In this document: piece by piece, positions 34,313 through 45,937 of the stretch
How the letters are laid out: every line of letters starts with the position of its first letter
Position numbering within the stretch: position 1 is the stretch's first letter
NCBI GenBank assembly: GCA_014529385.2
Contig: CM043966.1
Location: forward strand, 143,330,711-143,394,710
DNA: 64,000 nt
Direction: 5' to 3'
Source of the DNA: Adiantum capillus-veneris
Taxonomy: Eukaryota > Streptophyta > Polypodiopsida > Polypodiales > Pteridaceae
The notes under the pieces: model-generated
What the model was told of the DNA's origin: nothing
The model's input: the letters and a program-made list of their open reading frames with translations, nothing else
Database searches by the model: none
Made by a program: the position numbers and the translations under genes

Positions 34313-34435
34313 TGTAAGGACATAGGTCCTATGGACAAGGCCACCGGCATGGCTAGACAGTATGTATGCTAGGGGGAGGCTATAAGATAGCACGGTTGGG
34401 TGGAGACTAGCACACGCATCACCACCGCCCTTTCA
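34313..34435 (+). repeat. 5' LTR, 123 bp
   Basis: Pairs with 40059-40181. The best-conserved block is about 54 bp containing AGGGGGAGGCTATAAGATAG, where CTATAAGA could act as TATA box. Extremely short for an autonomous Ty3 element. Confidence 0.9.
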
Positions 34436-34436
34436 C

Positions 34437-34448
34437 TGGTATCCGGGC
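34437..34448 (+). other. Primer-binding site, degenerate tRNA-Met type
   Basis: TGGTATCCGGGC, one base after the LTR, matches TGGTATCAGAGC at the first seven positions and several later ones. Confidence 0.55.
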
Positions 34449-34732
34449 TATTTTTGGAAGGAGGGTAAAAGCAGCTTGCATGTACGTGCAATGCCCTACT
34501 TCTCTCCCACGTTCTGCAGACAGCGATGTCTCCGATTTGTAGTAAACAAAAGACAGACACAATTTTCTATGCGAGTAGTGTGTGGGCAGACAGCGACAAC
34601 CAACTACGGCCGCCCCATCTACGCCCTCCACAGTGCACGACCAAGGCAAACTTGACGGCACCGAGGCTCCGAAGGCTTCCATTGGCGTCGTTGGTTGTGC
34701 GCATAGGAAGGCTTGCTTAACCCTTACATGAA

Positions 34733-34793
34733 GGAGGGTTGAACCCACCCATGAGGGTAAGAGGCTAACACTTTACCATCAAGCTATTGGCCC
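34733..34793 (-). other. tRNA-like segment (possible SINE head)
   Basis: Read on the minus strand it begins GGGCCAATAGCTTGATGGTA, giving a box A-like TAGCTTGATGG, and ends with a box B-like GGTTCAACCC. The spacing is tRNA-like, but the T stem has a mismatch and no clean cloverleaf forms. It may be the head of a tRNA-derived SINE inserted in the Ty3 5' leader, or coincidence. Not a functional tRNA. Confidence 0.35.
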
Positions 34794-35177
34794 TTGTTGT
34801 GTATAACAAGGAAAGATAGTCTACTTGTGTTCAAAGGAAAACTAGAAGGAAAGCCAAAGCTTCAAACTTCAAGGAAGTAGCTTTACCCTTTCTTTTCACT
34901 GACACTTTTTGGAAGAAGGCAAGCTTTCCTCCAAAAATTCTTTTTTCCTCAAGGAGGTAGGTTCAAAGTGAAGAAAAACCTTCACAAAAACGACGAGTTT
35001 TTGTGAAGAATCATCAAAGGTATTCTTACAAGGAACGACAAGTGAAGCGCTCAAATTTCCGCAAGGCGAGGTTCGCATGCTACGCAAATCGTGGAGCATA
35101 CAAAACACAAAGACTTCAATTTCTCAAAGTACAAGTTGTCGTTTCTTTTTCTCTCTTTGCATTAGTGTGTGTTTACC

Positions 35178-36566
35178 ATGGCCAATGAGGATATCCCACC
35201 CACACACACGTTTGATTTTGAGCATGTAGATCAAAATCAAGACACCACGGGTGCTGCTAACACTAATATGTATGATGATGATTATCTAGGAGATCATGGG
35301 CTTGTAGATATGGCCTCTTTCAAGACTTTGGAACATCACCAAAGCATACTTGAAAGCAACTTCTCTGCACTCAATGCAAATGTTACCAATCTTACAGAGT
35401 TACTGGTGAAATTTATGAATTCACAGACAACTCAAGGAGCCACAAGTGGCACGGATCAAGGGAACCAAGCTCGCACGACTCAAGGAGTCCAAGAGACAAG
35501 TGCTGCAGAATATGCATAAGGTAGCAATGCATTACTTAAGAATATCACCATTCCTGAGTTTCAGGGGAAAGGGTGTGATCGCAACAAGGATGCGGTCAAT
35601 ACGTTCTTACACAAATGGAGTGATATTCATAGATTGAGACACACCCCGGATATAAAGACGGCTGTGAAAACAAGTCTATCTCTTAAAGGCAAGGCCTATA
35701 AGTGGTGAATGACATTTCCAATGGATGCTCGTCCTCCGTCTTGGGCTGCGTTTCAAGCTTCTTTCTCCAAAGAGTTTTTGGACTCCAATGAAAAAGATAA
35801 GAATTGGTTAGCATGGGATGCATGCCACATGTCTAACCTCTCTCTCACACAATACCTTTCAAAGTATCGGGAAATCATATTAAAACTGGAAGGTCTAGAT
35901 GAATTCCAAAAGATACGGGGTTTTAATAGGGGTCTTGACAAAGACTATCGTCTTCATGTCAAGACCCAACATCCAAAAACTTTGGAAGAAGCCATTAGTC
36001 ATGCACAAAGATATGATGATGACCAAGAGAGAAAAGGAAATGTTCCCTACTCTAAGAATACTTTTGCTAAGATCCAATGGCGAGGTAGATCTCCCACATG
36101 TTCCAAGAGGAATAAGAGACAATCTACCTCTCCACGCCCACAAGAGGCTAAGAAGCCTAAGCAATCACGAGATACTCCACGTGGGTCTCTCAGCACTGTT
36201 GATTTTGAGTGTGCAAAGAAACACAATTTGTGTTTTAGATGTCTTTCGGACCAACATAACAAGAAATATTTTTCTCTTTTGCAAGGCAAAGAAAAGGCCA
36301 TGCACACGGTGCAACGCCTCACATTAGATTCATCTCCTAAATATTGTGATGTAGAGGTTCTTCATATGGAAGAAAAGCACAAGTGTTGTGTGCCTGCTTC
36401 AATGTGGCAGCCCACCTTTGGCCCCCATGATTTGATTCGCATGTATGGCACTATTAACGGACAACGTGTTTGTATTTTAGTCGATGATGGTGCAACCCAT
36501 AACTTCTTGAACTATAAGCTAGTCAAGAAATTCAAGCTTACACAGACTCTCTGCTCTCACAAGTAA
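35178..36566 (+). pseudogene. Ty3 Gag and start of protease (short-LTR element)
   Basis: ATG 35178 opens MANEDIPPTHTFDFEHVD. The frame has TAA near 35517 and TGA near 35706 (KW-stop-MTFPMD, where the family has two Trp). The Gag domain follows: WAAFQASFSKEFLDS, LSLTQYLSKYREI, FNRGLDKDYRLHVK. Zinc knuckle near 36227-36270 is CFRCLSDQHNKKYF, with the last Cys replaced by Phe. Protease motif VDDGATHNFLN near 36480-36512 has DDG in place of DSG/DTG. The frame is lost at about 36566-36600, after which the protease continues in another frame (VVLGREWLHGLG near 36690). Confidence 0.85.
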
Positions 36567-36601
36567 GTGGTGGAGCAAATGTCTGGGAATGATAAATAAG
36601 T

Positions 36602-39600
36602 ATGGGACATGGTAGTTCAAGGGTTGAGCTTATTATTCAAGATCATACGATGACCCTTGAATTCCAAGTTATGAACATAGACCATGCTGATGTAGTTTTA
36701 GGACGGGAGTGGCTGCATGGTTTAGGAAACACATTGCACACTAGTTATGAACACAACTCCTTATCCTTTATGGCCAATGATAAACATGGCTTTTGCTTGG
36801 TGAGATAAATATACCATCTGCACCTCTTATATGCACAGCCGAGCTTTCTGTTTTGTAGAAAGAAAATTTAATAGATGAAGTCTTTTTGTATTACTGCTTG
36901 TCTCCAAGTCTTGTGAATTCTCAAGAGCAAAGTGCGGTGAATTCTAGTAATGGTATGCAAAGTGCAATGAATTCTACTGATAAACAAAGTGCTAACAAAT
37001 CTAACGAGCAAAGTGCTCTCAATTGTAATCCTATAGAGCAACATGCAACTGTTGTAAAACAAACATTATAGGAATTACAAGATTCTCCATCCCAGCATAA
37101 CCCTAGTTTACTTTCTCCTTTTGCACGGCAAAAGCTGACTCACTTACTCACGGAGTATAGTGATGTGTTCTCAAGTGATTTACCACTGGGTTTACCCCCT
37201 ATATGTGATGTGCAATATGGCATAGATGTCTTGCCAGGCACTAAACTGGTGAGTAAACCACCTTATTGTATGAGTGATAAAGAAGCCAAGGAGGTTGAGA
37301 GTCAGTTGTATGACTACCTCGCTCATGGTTTCATTAGACCTAGCACTTCGCCTTGGGCATCACCAATTCTATTGGTAAAAAAGAAAGATGGTACTATGCG
37401 CATGTGCGTAGATTATCGCGGATTAAATACGATAACCATCAAGAACAAGTATCCTCTACCTCGAGTGGATGAGTTGTTTGATCAACTCTACGGGGCAAGA
37501 TACTATAAAAAGATAGATCTTCATTCAGGATACCACGAGGTACGTATCCTACTGCAAGATATCTCCAAAACTGCCTTTAGAACACGGTTCGGGCATTTTG
37601 GATTTTTGGTTATACCTTTTGGTCTAACCAATGCTCCAGTTACATTTATGACACTCATGGATAGTGTCTTACGTCCCTATCTTGGAAAATTTGTTGTGGT
37701 TTTCCTTGATGATATTCTCATTTACAGTAAGACTGAAGATGAACACATAGAACACTTACGATTATTGTTTGAACAGCTACAAGCTCACATGTTGTATGCC
37801 TTTAAAACAGAGATACATTACCTCGGTCATGTGATCTCTTATTCTGTCATCAAGATGGACACTGAGAAGGTCGTTGCCATTATTCTATGGCCACATCCCA
37901 ACACGGTTGAGGAGCTTCAAATATTTATAGGCATGGCTGGATTTTATCGACAGTATATCCGTGACTATGCCAAAATCACTGTTCCTATGATGGATCAACT
38001 TAAAGCAAAAGGTAAGACCTTTTCTTGGGAAGAAGCCCAAAAACGCAGTTTCGAACATCTCAAGGTAGCTATAGCCACTGCTCCCATCCTAGCAATCGTC
38101 GACCCACTTAAGCCGTTTGTGGTAGAGACTGATGCTAGTGATAAAGCCATCGGTGCGGTACTTCTCCAGGAGGGAAGACCTATAGCCTTTGAAAGTAAAA
38201 AGTTAGATAGAGCTCAACAAAATTATTATGTCTATAAGAGAGAGCTCTATGCCATAATTCACGCTTTACGAAAGTGGCGACACTATTTATATGGTGCCGA
38301 GTTTGAAGTAGTTTTTGACCATGAGAGTATCAAATGGTTTACTACTCAAACAGACTTGAAGGGCCGTAAAGCTAGATGGGCAGAAATCCTTCAAGATTAT
38401 GATTGTAAGCTACGATATCGCAAGGGGTGATATAATGTAGTAGCGGATGCACTAAGTCGGATGCCTCATATTAATTCACTTGCTTTCATGGAACTAAAGA
38501 GTGGATTTTTGGAGTCATTACGTGGCAAGAGTGCACAAGATCAATCATATGCTAAAGTGTGGAGTGCAATTTTAAAAAGGGATCCCTCACACTCACATGT
38601 CTCTAAACAGCCAGATCAACATGTCTCTGCATGCGTAGATAGAAGCTCCAACACACAGAGCTCCACCCCTACTCAGGAAGAGCTTAAGCGATGGAAGAAT
38701 TTTTCCATTGATGATGGCTACTTACTCCACAAGTATGTGTGCCAAAGGACTCACACACTAGGCGCCAAATCTTATTTGAGTGTCACGATAGTCCAAGTGC
38801 TGGTCATCGAGGTATCCGTAAGACGTATGTCTTAGTTCGACAGCAATTTTATTGGCCAGGCTTACATCATGATGTTCAAGAGTACGTATTAAATTTCCAA
38901 CAGTGCCAAGTTAATAAGGCAGAGCACCTCAAGGTAGGTGGCCTTTTACATCCTTTAGAGATTCCACAAGGTAAGTGGAAGAGAATCTCTATGGATTTTG
39001 TGGTAGGACTACCTACTACAAATCGTGGCCATGATGCCATTTGGGTAATTGTAGACTGTCTCACAACGATGGTTGATTCATTCCCACTAAGACTACGGTT
39101 AAGGCACCGGAATTAGCACGGCTATTTGTAGATCATATATATAAACTCTACGGTCTTCCAGCTAGTATCATTAGTGACAGAGATCGAAAGTTCGATAATC
39201 ACTTCTGGAGAGCTGTGTTCCAAAAGTTGGAAACTAAACTTAATCTAAGTACGGCTGATCATCCAGAAATGGATGGTCAAATAGAAAGAGTTAATCAAGT
39301 TCTAGAGTTTATGCTATGAGCATACGTTAGCAAGAAGCAAACCAATTGGGAAGACTACTTACCTATATTGGAATTTGCTTATAATAGTTCAAAGTATGTG
39401 ACTACAGGGTTTAGTCCATTTATGCTTTTGTATGGATTTCAAACTAGATCACCCATTACGGTGGGGTTGGCTAAGGAGAAGATACAACAAGCGAAGGATT
39501 TTCTCCAAGACCATTTTGACATGCTTCGAGCTGCTCAACAGAATGTTAAGAAAGCTCAAGATCAATATAAGAAGTACGCAGATGAGCATCAACGTCTTGC

Positions 39601-40048
39601 TACTTTCGAAGAAGGAGACAAGGTTTTCCTCAAAGGTTCGGAGCATTCAGAAAGTCTGAAGACGAGAAGCGTTGCTAAACTTTCACCACGCTATTGTGGA
39701 TCGTTTACCATTCTCAAACGTATAGGTCAAATGGCCTATAAGTTAGATCTTCTAGAGCACAGACGAGTTCATCATGTTTTTCATGTTAGCCTTTACGAAA
39801 ATAGTTAGGACAGAATGATAATTTCATTGACACAGGTGTGTTGGTTGACGTTATCACATCGTCAAGCACTCCTCATGAGCCCGAATAGATTTTGGATTCT
39901 CATGATATTTGCACCAGACATCATGGCAGAAGACAGGTGTTGGTAAAATGGCTAGATAGAGCTGAAGAAGGTTCTACATGGGAGAATGTCTGTGCACTTA
40001 AGAAATGTTTTCCTACGTTCATTTTTGAGGACGAAAATGATTCTCCAA
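36602..40048 (+). pseudogene. Ty3 Pol: protease end, RT, RNase H, integrase, chromodomain-like end (frameshifted)
   Basis: RT with YRGLNTITIKNKYPLPRV and catalytic FLDD (VVFLDDILIYSK, near 37695-37730); RNase H near 38120-38160 (VVETDASDKAIGAVLLQ); open from 37072 to TGA 38428. Integrase HHCC region near 38770-38910 (SAGHRGIRKTY, C..C as QQCQ with one Cys altered); core MDFVVGLPTT, ISDRDRKFDNHF, TADHPEMDGQIERVNQ; TGA near 39319; GPF/Y-like RYCGSFTI; a final HGRRQVLVKWLDRAEE segment resembling a chromodomain end. At least three frame changes. Confidence 0.85.
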
Positions 40049-40056
40049 GGGGGGGT
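40049..40056 (+). other. Polypurine tract
   Basis: AGGGGGGG-type purine run, two bases before the 3' LTR TG at 40059. Confidence 0.75.
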
Positions 40057-40058
40057 AA

Positions 40059-40181
40059 TGTCAGGACATGGATCGTATGGGCAAGTCCACCGGCATGGAC
40101 GGACATTGTGTACGATAGGGGGAGGCTATAAGATAGCACGGTTGGGTGGAGACTAGCACACACATTACCACCACCCTTTCA
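40059..40181 (+). repeat. 3' LTR, 123 bp
   Basis: TGTCAGGACATGG...CCCTTTCA, the same length as the 5' LTR. GGGAG follows at 40182-40186 and Helentron Rep sequence resumes. Confidence 0.9.
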
Positions 40182-40186
40182 GGGAG
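40182..40186. repeat. Target-site duplication (GGGAG), right
   Basis: Matches 34308-34312. Confidence 0.85.
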
Positions 40187-40189
40187 GCT

Positions 40190-41805
40190 TTGTGTTTATG
40201 AATATAAATTCTCAATTTGTGATGAAGAGAGGTAGAGAAAGTGCAATATATACTTCTTGTTGTGACCTTATTTGCTATGTGTTTAGTATTGTGTTTCCTA
40301 TTTTTGAAGTCTATCCAATGTAGTTGCATTGTTTTGAATGCAATAGTCAAATTGTTCTTTCATTGCTTTGATGAGTGTGTTATCAAATTTTGTTATATAT
40401 TAGGTGCAATAGGTAGCTACTCCATGTGCATTTAAAATGTATTGCATATTTGAATTTGCATCCCACAACTTTGAAATGGTTGGATTAAAATTATTTGTAG
40501 AAATATCTTTGATATTTCTTTTCAACAGAAGTGTTGGGCATGAGATTGTGGATACTATAGCTTATATGTAATCCTCAAATCGAAGGTCCATAGATAGGAG
40601 CCACTGTTTGAATGTAATGTTTGCTTTATAATATAGTAGTAATAGACTATCTTTGATTTGTTTGTGTTTCTTTTTCTTGTATTGGATATTGGTATGTTGA
40701 GAACAACAAGGTTCTAAAATCATATTCAAAGGCATTGGGTAGCGAGGGAAGTCAAAGCGGCATCCCTTGCGTTCTCTGAAGCAAGTTTCTTATGCTTGTG
40801 TGTTTGAATTTCTTGTAAATCTATAGGAAGAAGCATGGAATCAATCGTTATGTACTTATCAATGAGATCCACAACACCATCGTTGGGATCTTTCCCATAA
40901 ATATGAGCATTTTCTATCCATAGGAGCCCATGATCATGCTGGCTACCTCGGCTCTGAAACTCGGTTACAAAAAAGTAGTCTTTGAGTTTTCCTAATATGG
41001 TTATATCCTTGGCTAGCAATTTCTTCATCCTGTTAAACCGGTTCACGGGTTGTTGTTACAGGGTCCACTCAGACCAAATCTCGTATGTATGACACTTCTG
41101 TTTGTGTGTTTTTACGCATGATGGGGTTGGGCTTAGTAAGTTCTCTAATCAAAGGTTTTCAACATTTCTCAGTCGCAAAAAATGTGACGAAGAATGTTGG
41201 TGGTCCTAGCTGTCTAATCATAGTGAATGCGTTTTGTTTTCTCAAATTTTCCTTGTAGTCAGGTGATGTTTGCAATGCCTCAAAGTCAAGATATTAAACT
41301 TGGGAAGACAAGACCTTCTCAATGTTAGCATCTCCAACAATTTGTGCGGTCACTAGTGTATTGTGATTTAGCTTGCCTTTGCGCATATAGATCTAAACGA
41401 GCCCCATGATTTTTTGAGTCATTACTTTGACTGTTTTGAAAAAAAAGATTCTAAATATTTAGTGAGAATCTTCTATCATTGTGCATAAGTTCCCATTGAG
41501 CCACATGTTGATATCTATGCTTAGCAAGCGTATGGTATTTACAGGGCCTCACCATAGAAGATAGTAGGGAAAGCAAGTTCTTCACAGTATTCATCTTTGA
41601 AAATACTCAAAGGACTATTTCCCTCAGCAAGAGCTACGAACAAGATTTTGTCGTTGTCATCCACTACTTCTTGTGATGACTCAATTCCATGAAGCATGAC
41701 ATCTGTGGCTAGATCATCTTCTTCTGGTGGTTGATTGTTGTCGGTAAAATCATAAGGAAAAGGGCAATGGAGACTATGGAAATGGCGTAGCCACTTGTTG
41801 TTCAA
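40190..41805 (-). pseudogene. Helentron Rep (HUH nuclease) region
   Basis: Rolling-circle initiator domain in pieces. N-terminal Helitron block: LAEGNSPLSIFKDEYCEEL with FPTIFYGEAL (41539-41630). MIRQLGPPTFFVTFFA (about 41170-41225). The HUH-type motif SRGSQHDHGLLWIE (40910-40960), with His-Asp-His as metal ligands. Then a frameshift to CRFDFPRYPMPLN (about 40735-40775), LWDANSNMQYILNAHGVATY (about 40410-40470), and YIALSLPLF with FIFINTKPP (about 40185-40245), where the Ty3 insertion cuts it. Several stops; the catalytic tyrosines cannot be placed with confidence. Confidence 0.75.
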
Positions 41806-42190
41806 AGTAAATTTTTCATTCTTGTATAAAGATGTCTTCAGTAGTTAAGCAATGGCTTTCATTGTAAGCAATGGCCGGACAAGCACATAAAGGTAGCAAT
41901 GATTGTACTATAGACAACGCTTAATACCCACTAGCATCGAGGCTTCATTATGAATAAACCTCGACAATATTTTTTGTGTTTTCCCAAGGATGCCAAGACA
42001 TTAACAATGCTTCCTCGCAATCCAAATCAACCATCGTATGTAAGCTCTTTAATTTTGGCAAAAGGTAGCGTGGCATTGCAAGGTGGCTTTCTAAATGATT
42101 TAACGTATCTACTCTAGCCAAGGGGAGGTTAAATCCTATGGAATTTAATTGGGCGAGCAGTGCACCATGATCTTGTCTTTTACGGCCGTA

Positions 42191-42367
42191 GGAAGTGCAA
42201 ACGTAGTTCTCATGTATCTATTGTTTCTAGACCTCCCAAGTGCTGACCTTCGCCCTTTTCGAGATAATTATGAAAAAGGAAGTGCAAACGTAGTTCTCAT
42301 GTATCTCATTGTTTCTAGACCTCCCAAGTGCTGACCTACGTCCTTTTTGAGCTAATTGTGAAAAAAA
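42191..42367. repeat. 88-bp tandem duplication
   Basis: The block starting GGAAGTGCAAACGTAG at 42191 recurs at 42279 with a few substitutions and one extra base. It lies in the N-terminal part of the Helentron Rep region. The minus strand there reads CCKCGRLMFF, a possible Cys pair. Confidence 0.85.
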
Positions 42368-42379
42368 CATTAAACGTCC

Positions 42380-43157
42380 ACACTTACAACATTGATATAT
42401 AGGAACATCATTTGCTGTTTTATGTATTGTTGTATAGCTTTGTTTGGTGGGGAGGCTTGTTCAATGTTTATGTTCAAGGGAACTGTGGGGTGTAATTTTT
42501 TTTTAATTTTTTAAATTTTTCCATTATTGCACCGATTTCTACAGTGGTTCTATCACCCAAGCAAGAAAATTGCCTTGCGATGGAGGCAGGAAGTTCATTC
42601 AGTTTTTGCTGGAGGAGCAAATATTTCCATGATTCCGTTTCTTTTTTGTCCCAGGTACAACTTGTGTTTGTGCAAGTATCGCTTGTCGCCCAAGTAAAAA
42701 AACAGGCAACCACTTCTATCGACAATGATGATTTTGTGTGATGTTGTTGGATGGGCTCCACTATTGAGTGTTGTCTTTTTGGTTGAAGTTATTGGAACAC
42801 CTAAATATGGACATCACATGCAATACTAAATCTAAAGGAGAATACATGGATAATATAAATCACAACACTAATTGATGATGTGTGGCTATTCAATACTTGG
42901 GTCAAAATGGAGGAAACATGTTTACTGGAAGCCAAATACGCCAAAGAAGGTGGAATCGTTGGTGTTCGCTCCAACGATGCTCTCACCGCATCTACCATGA
43001 TGCTGTTAATTTTTTGCAATGACGAGCATGAATTTGTTATTTTATTGAGCACGAGAAAAAGATTATTATTCCATGGGTGACTAGCTAGGAAAGCACTATC
43101 GATATCATTCTGAATGAGTTGTTCAAAAGATGCATTTTGGTTGCTTGAGGAACCCAT
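42380..43157 (-). pseudogene. Upstream coding remnants of the Helentron, product uncertain
   Basis: Two minus-strand frames: 43157-42801 (Ser/Asn-rich start, then SILTQVLNSH) and 42761-42474 (ACFFTWATSDTCTNTSC, LNELPASIARQFSCLGDR). A pyrimidine tract and AG near 42808 could be an acceptor joining them. They lie between the RPA-like gene and the Rep domain and are probably the Rep-helicase N terminus or an accessory exon. No family recognised. Confidence 0.3.
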
Positions 43158-43328
43158 GTACGTGCAGTTTTTCCCACCCTTGGGTTATGGGGAGGGAGGA
43201 AGGCAAGTAATTGAAACACACACACAGATGGGAATTTACAAGACAAGCAATGGATGAAAGCAATATAATATAAAGAGTGTTTTTTGTGGGTGGAGGTGAT
43301 GGAGCTTCAATATTGGAGAAGAGGAGTG

Positions 43329-44347
43329 CTACTTTGTCTCTTCAACAAAAGATGTGAAATGGCCTAACTTGTTGACGGTGAGTTTGCCACTTCGGAAAAT
43401 GGAGGCTAACAGCTCGCATGCATCCAATACATCAGAATCATACAAGTAAACAAAGTTTTTGTCAAGATGCAATACTTTGTCGACTATGTCACCTGCTAAG
43501 GAGACGTCAATTGCGGAAACTTTGCTGGTCAAAATCGTTCCTTCAAGCTTGGGTACCAAAACAGTAGTTGTAGATTTTGAGCAGATAGAGCAAAAGTCTG
43601 CCTCTTACTGGTGATGAATCTTAGTATATTTGCATTGACTGCAAAAATGTTCCACCAAATTTTGGTTTACATTCACAAAGTACAATGTGCTAGTCACCTA
43701 TGTATAGCCACTTGACAAGTTAGAGCTTTCCTGAGCTATTATGGTGAAAAATAAAAAGCAAGAGCAATACTTACTTCTTGATTGTGACCAACATCAAGAA
43801 TATGGGCCTTATTTGCTTCCTCCAAACGATGCTTGAGATGAGAACTTTTGACGTGTGCTAGGATAGTAATATCCAAGAGTGAGATTGTATTGCTATGGCC
43901 TGTGAAGGAACCTATGTTTTGTGCAACAAACATAGGATGCACATCGGTCTCAAGAGCATGAACGATAGTGTGGTAATCATCTTTGCATGCATTCAGGAAG
44001 CTAAGATGTGATGGCAAGAGAGGGAAAATATTAGAAAGCAACAAATCTATAAAAGAGAAAAGATAATGAAATCTTACAGTGGCACAATCTTCAGCTGCTG
44101 GCCCATCTGCAACAACAAGATCACCTTGGGAAACACCATCTTTTGAAGTGCTAACATGGCCTTGTATAACAACAAAATCTATAGTTCCAAAGTGTGTACT
44201 GGTGCCCTGTGCATGCAAGGATTGTGCCTCATCCAAAAATTGGTGCACTTTGCTCTCTAGGTAGATAATAAGGTTGATGTGGAAAGGGTTTGTCTTCTCT
44301 ACAACCATGGAAGCATTGAAGAATAGCATACACAAGGAGATGTGCAA
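43329..44347 (-). pseudogene. RPA-like single-strand DNA-binding protein (Helentron accessory)
   Basis: 44347-43739 encodes an OB-fold-like segment: TIDFVVIQGHVSTSKDGVSQ, then GDLVVADGPAAEDCATVRF, resembling the RPA large-subunit DNA-binding fold. Downstream (about 43660-43329) a zinc-ribbon pattern C-x2-C...C-x2-C (HFCSQCKYTK and ADFCSICSK) is followed by EGTILTSKVSAIDVSLAGD, matching the RPA C-terminal domain layout. One TAA sits between the Cys pairs. Plant Helitrons often carry such genes. Broken copy. Confidence 0.6.
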
Positions 44348-44350
44348 CCA

Positions 44351-45937
44351 TCTAACTTAGTTTTTTTTTTCACAGTCACATATTCAATGTGCACAAAGTC
44401 TCCTACAGTAACAGTGTCAATGAATTGCATGATGAACGGATCGCTAACAACACAAGTGATTGTGTCAGTGTTGAGTGGATCAACTAGGTCAGCCTCTTAA
44501 GGTAGTGTATATACTTAGTGACTTATGGGCTTTGTTTGTAAGTCCCATATCGGTTCAGTATGCACCCCTCAAATGTGAAACAAGGGCAAGTCTCGGTGAT
44601 TTCAACAATGCACAACAGAGGGATCTTAGTGGGAATATAAGGCACAAGAGAAGGTGAACCAGTGGGAATCACCTCCTCATGGTAACACTCGGTAGAGCAG
44701 TATGGTCATCTAGTTTGGCACCCTCTGCAATGTGCTCATTTTTTGTAGCTGTAGGTGGTGGACCCTTGAGAAAGGTTTGGCTGCCACAACAAAGAAGAAA
44801 ACTCATAAGGGATGGACACAACAATAGAGTATCTATGTGGCGGAAGCAAGCCTTACTTAGTTCTATTGTCACGTCGCAAGTCTTGAAAAGTGTATGTGCT
44901 ACTGAACCACTTTAATTCACACGCTTGAGGGATTTGGGCCCAACGCCAAGAGAAGCAGAAACATCAAGCTTAGGTAGACTCGAAGCGCTCCTTGTGCGGA
45001 GTGGAGGCACACGATCAAGGATGAGGCCACTATCGAGCTCCAAGAATGACGTAGCCATGTCATGGTGCACTATTTTGTTCAACTCTGGAAAATCAAAAAG
45101 CAAATTCGCATTATTTTCAAGCATGCATGAAGCATTTGCTATAAGTTATCAAGCTATTGAGTCACCATTTTCAAACTCCATCGATCAAACATCACTAGAT
45201 TCACCGCACAAGGTTCCATGTTGTCATCGTAGCCATCGTAATAATGCTCATGCAACTATTACTTGATGTGTTCAAAAGAAGAAAAGGGAAAAGAACATCC
45301 TTTAGCTAAAGGATAAATAAGTTCATAGAAACAATACTTCACACATTCACAGGGATCTTAGGATCAATAAGGGAGAGATATAGTCTTGAACTAATTTTTG
45401 CAGCAGCAACACCACTTATATACTACAATTCTCCCTTCTCTTTCTCAATGTTTACTAAGTCTTAAGGCTAACCTACTATGAGATCTATTAAATGCATTTG
45501 ACACATAAATGGATTTGACACATATTTAGACACATGCGAGAGAACATCAAATTCAAAGGCATTAATGAACCAATGGACAAAGGTACATCAATTAAAAAGG
45601 GTACCGCCAGTTTATCCATTCATATTCTTCTTGTCCATAGACTGTGCAATTGGAGGTGCCAAGTTGAGTTAGATCCAAGAGTGTGTGTTGGTGGTCTAGG
45701 ATTCCCACCATGCTCATGCATTGAGCACCAAAGAAACAGTGAATGGACGAGCGAGAGAGAGAGAAAGAGAGAAGGAAAGAGAGAGAGAGAGGGTGTGAGG
45801 CTCCTTTTCACAAAATCAAGGTTTGAAAGGAAAATAAATTTAGTATTCTTTGGAACTGCAAGCTGCACAAAGCGCAGTCTCGTGAGGGTGGCCTAAGGCG
45901 GTGATGCAGACGACTGCAAAACTCGCACGCGTCACAA
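44351..45937. other. Region beyond the Helentron genes, no clear gene
   Basis: Short frames only. 44475-45270 may still be Helentron sequence (AT/GC mix like the coding remnants) but carries no motif I recognise. A GA-rich stretch lies at about 45755-45792. Confidence 0.35.

Larger units (their letters stand above)
34313..40181 (+). mobile_element. Ty3/Gypsy element with very short (123-bp) LTRs, inserted in the Helentron
   Basis: 5,869 bp on the + strand with GGGAG duplications. 5' LTR 34313-34435 and 3' LTR 40059-40181 are both exactly 123 bp, TG...CA, differing at about 16 positions (87% identity), so the insertion is older than the chromovirus. Primer-like site at 34437, Gag from 35178, Pol to about 40048, polypurine tract 40049-40056. 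The coding region has several stops and frameshifts. Confidence 0.9.
31600..44350 (-). mobile_element. Decayed Helentron-type Helitron (outer bounds approximate)
   Basis: Minus-strand order: RPA-like OB-fold/zinc-ribbon protein (about 44347-43329), Rep domain (about 41805-40190), PIF1-like helicase (about 34307-32319) and an APE-type endonuclease (about 32303-31650). Rep-helicase fusion defines Helitrons, RPA genes are common in plant ones, and a C-terminal endonuclease marks the Helentron branch. A Ty3 element (34313-40181) splits it between Rep and helicase; the flanking Rep sequence (YIALSLPLF, EFIFINTKPP) continues into (QKIDPTST) on the other side. Many stops and frameshifts: inactive. 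I could not see the terminal structures. Confidence 0.75.

Noticed and set aside
34733-34793. Functional tRNA gene
   Set aside because: Box A and B resemblance only. No acceptor pairing or clean T stem could be built.
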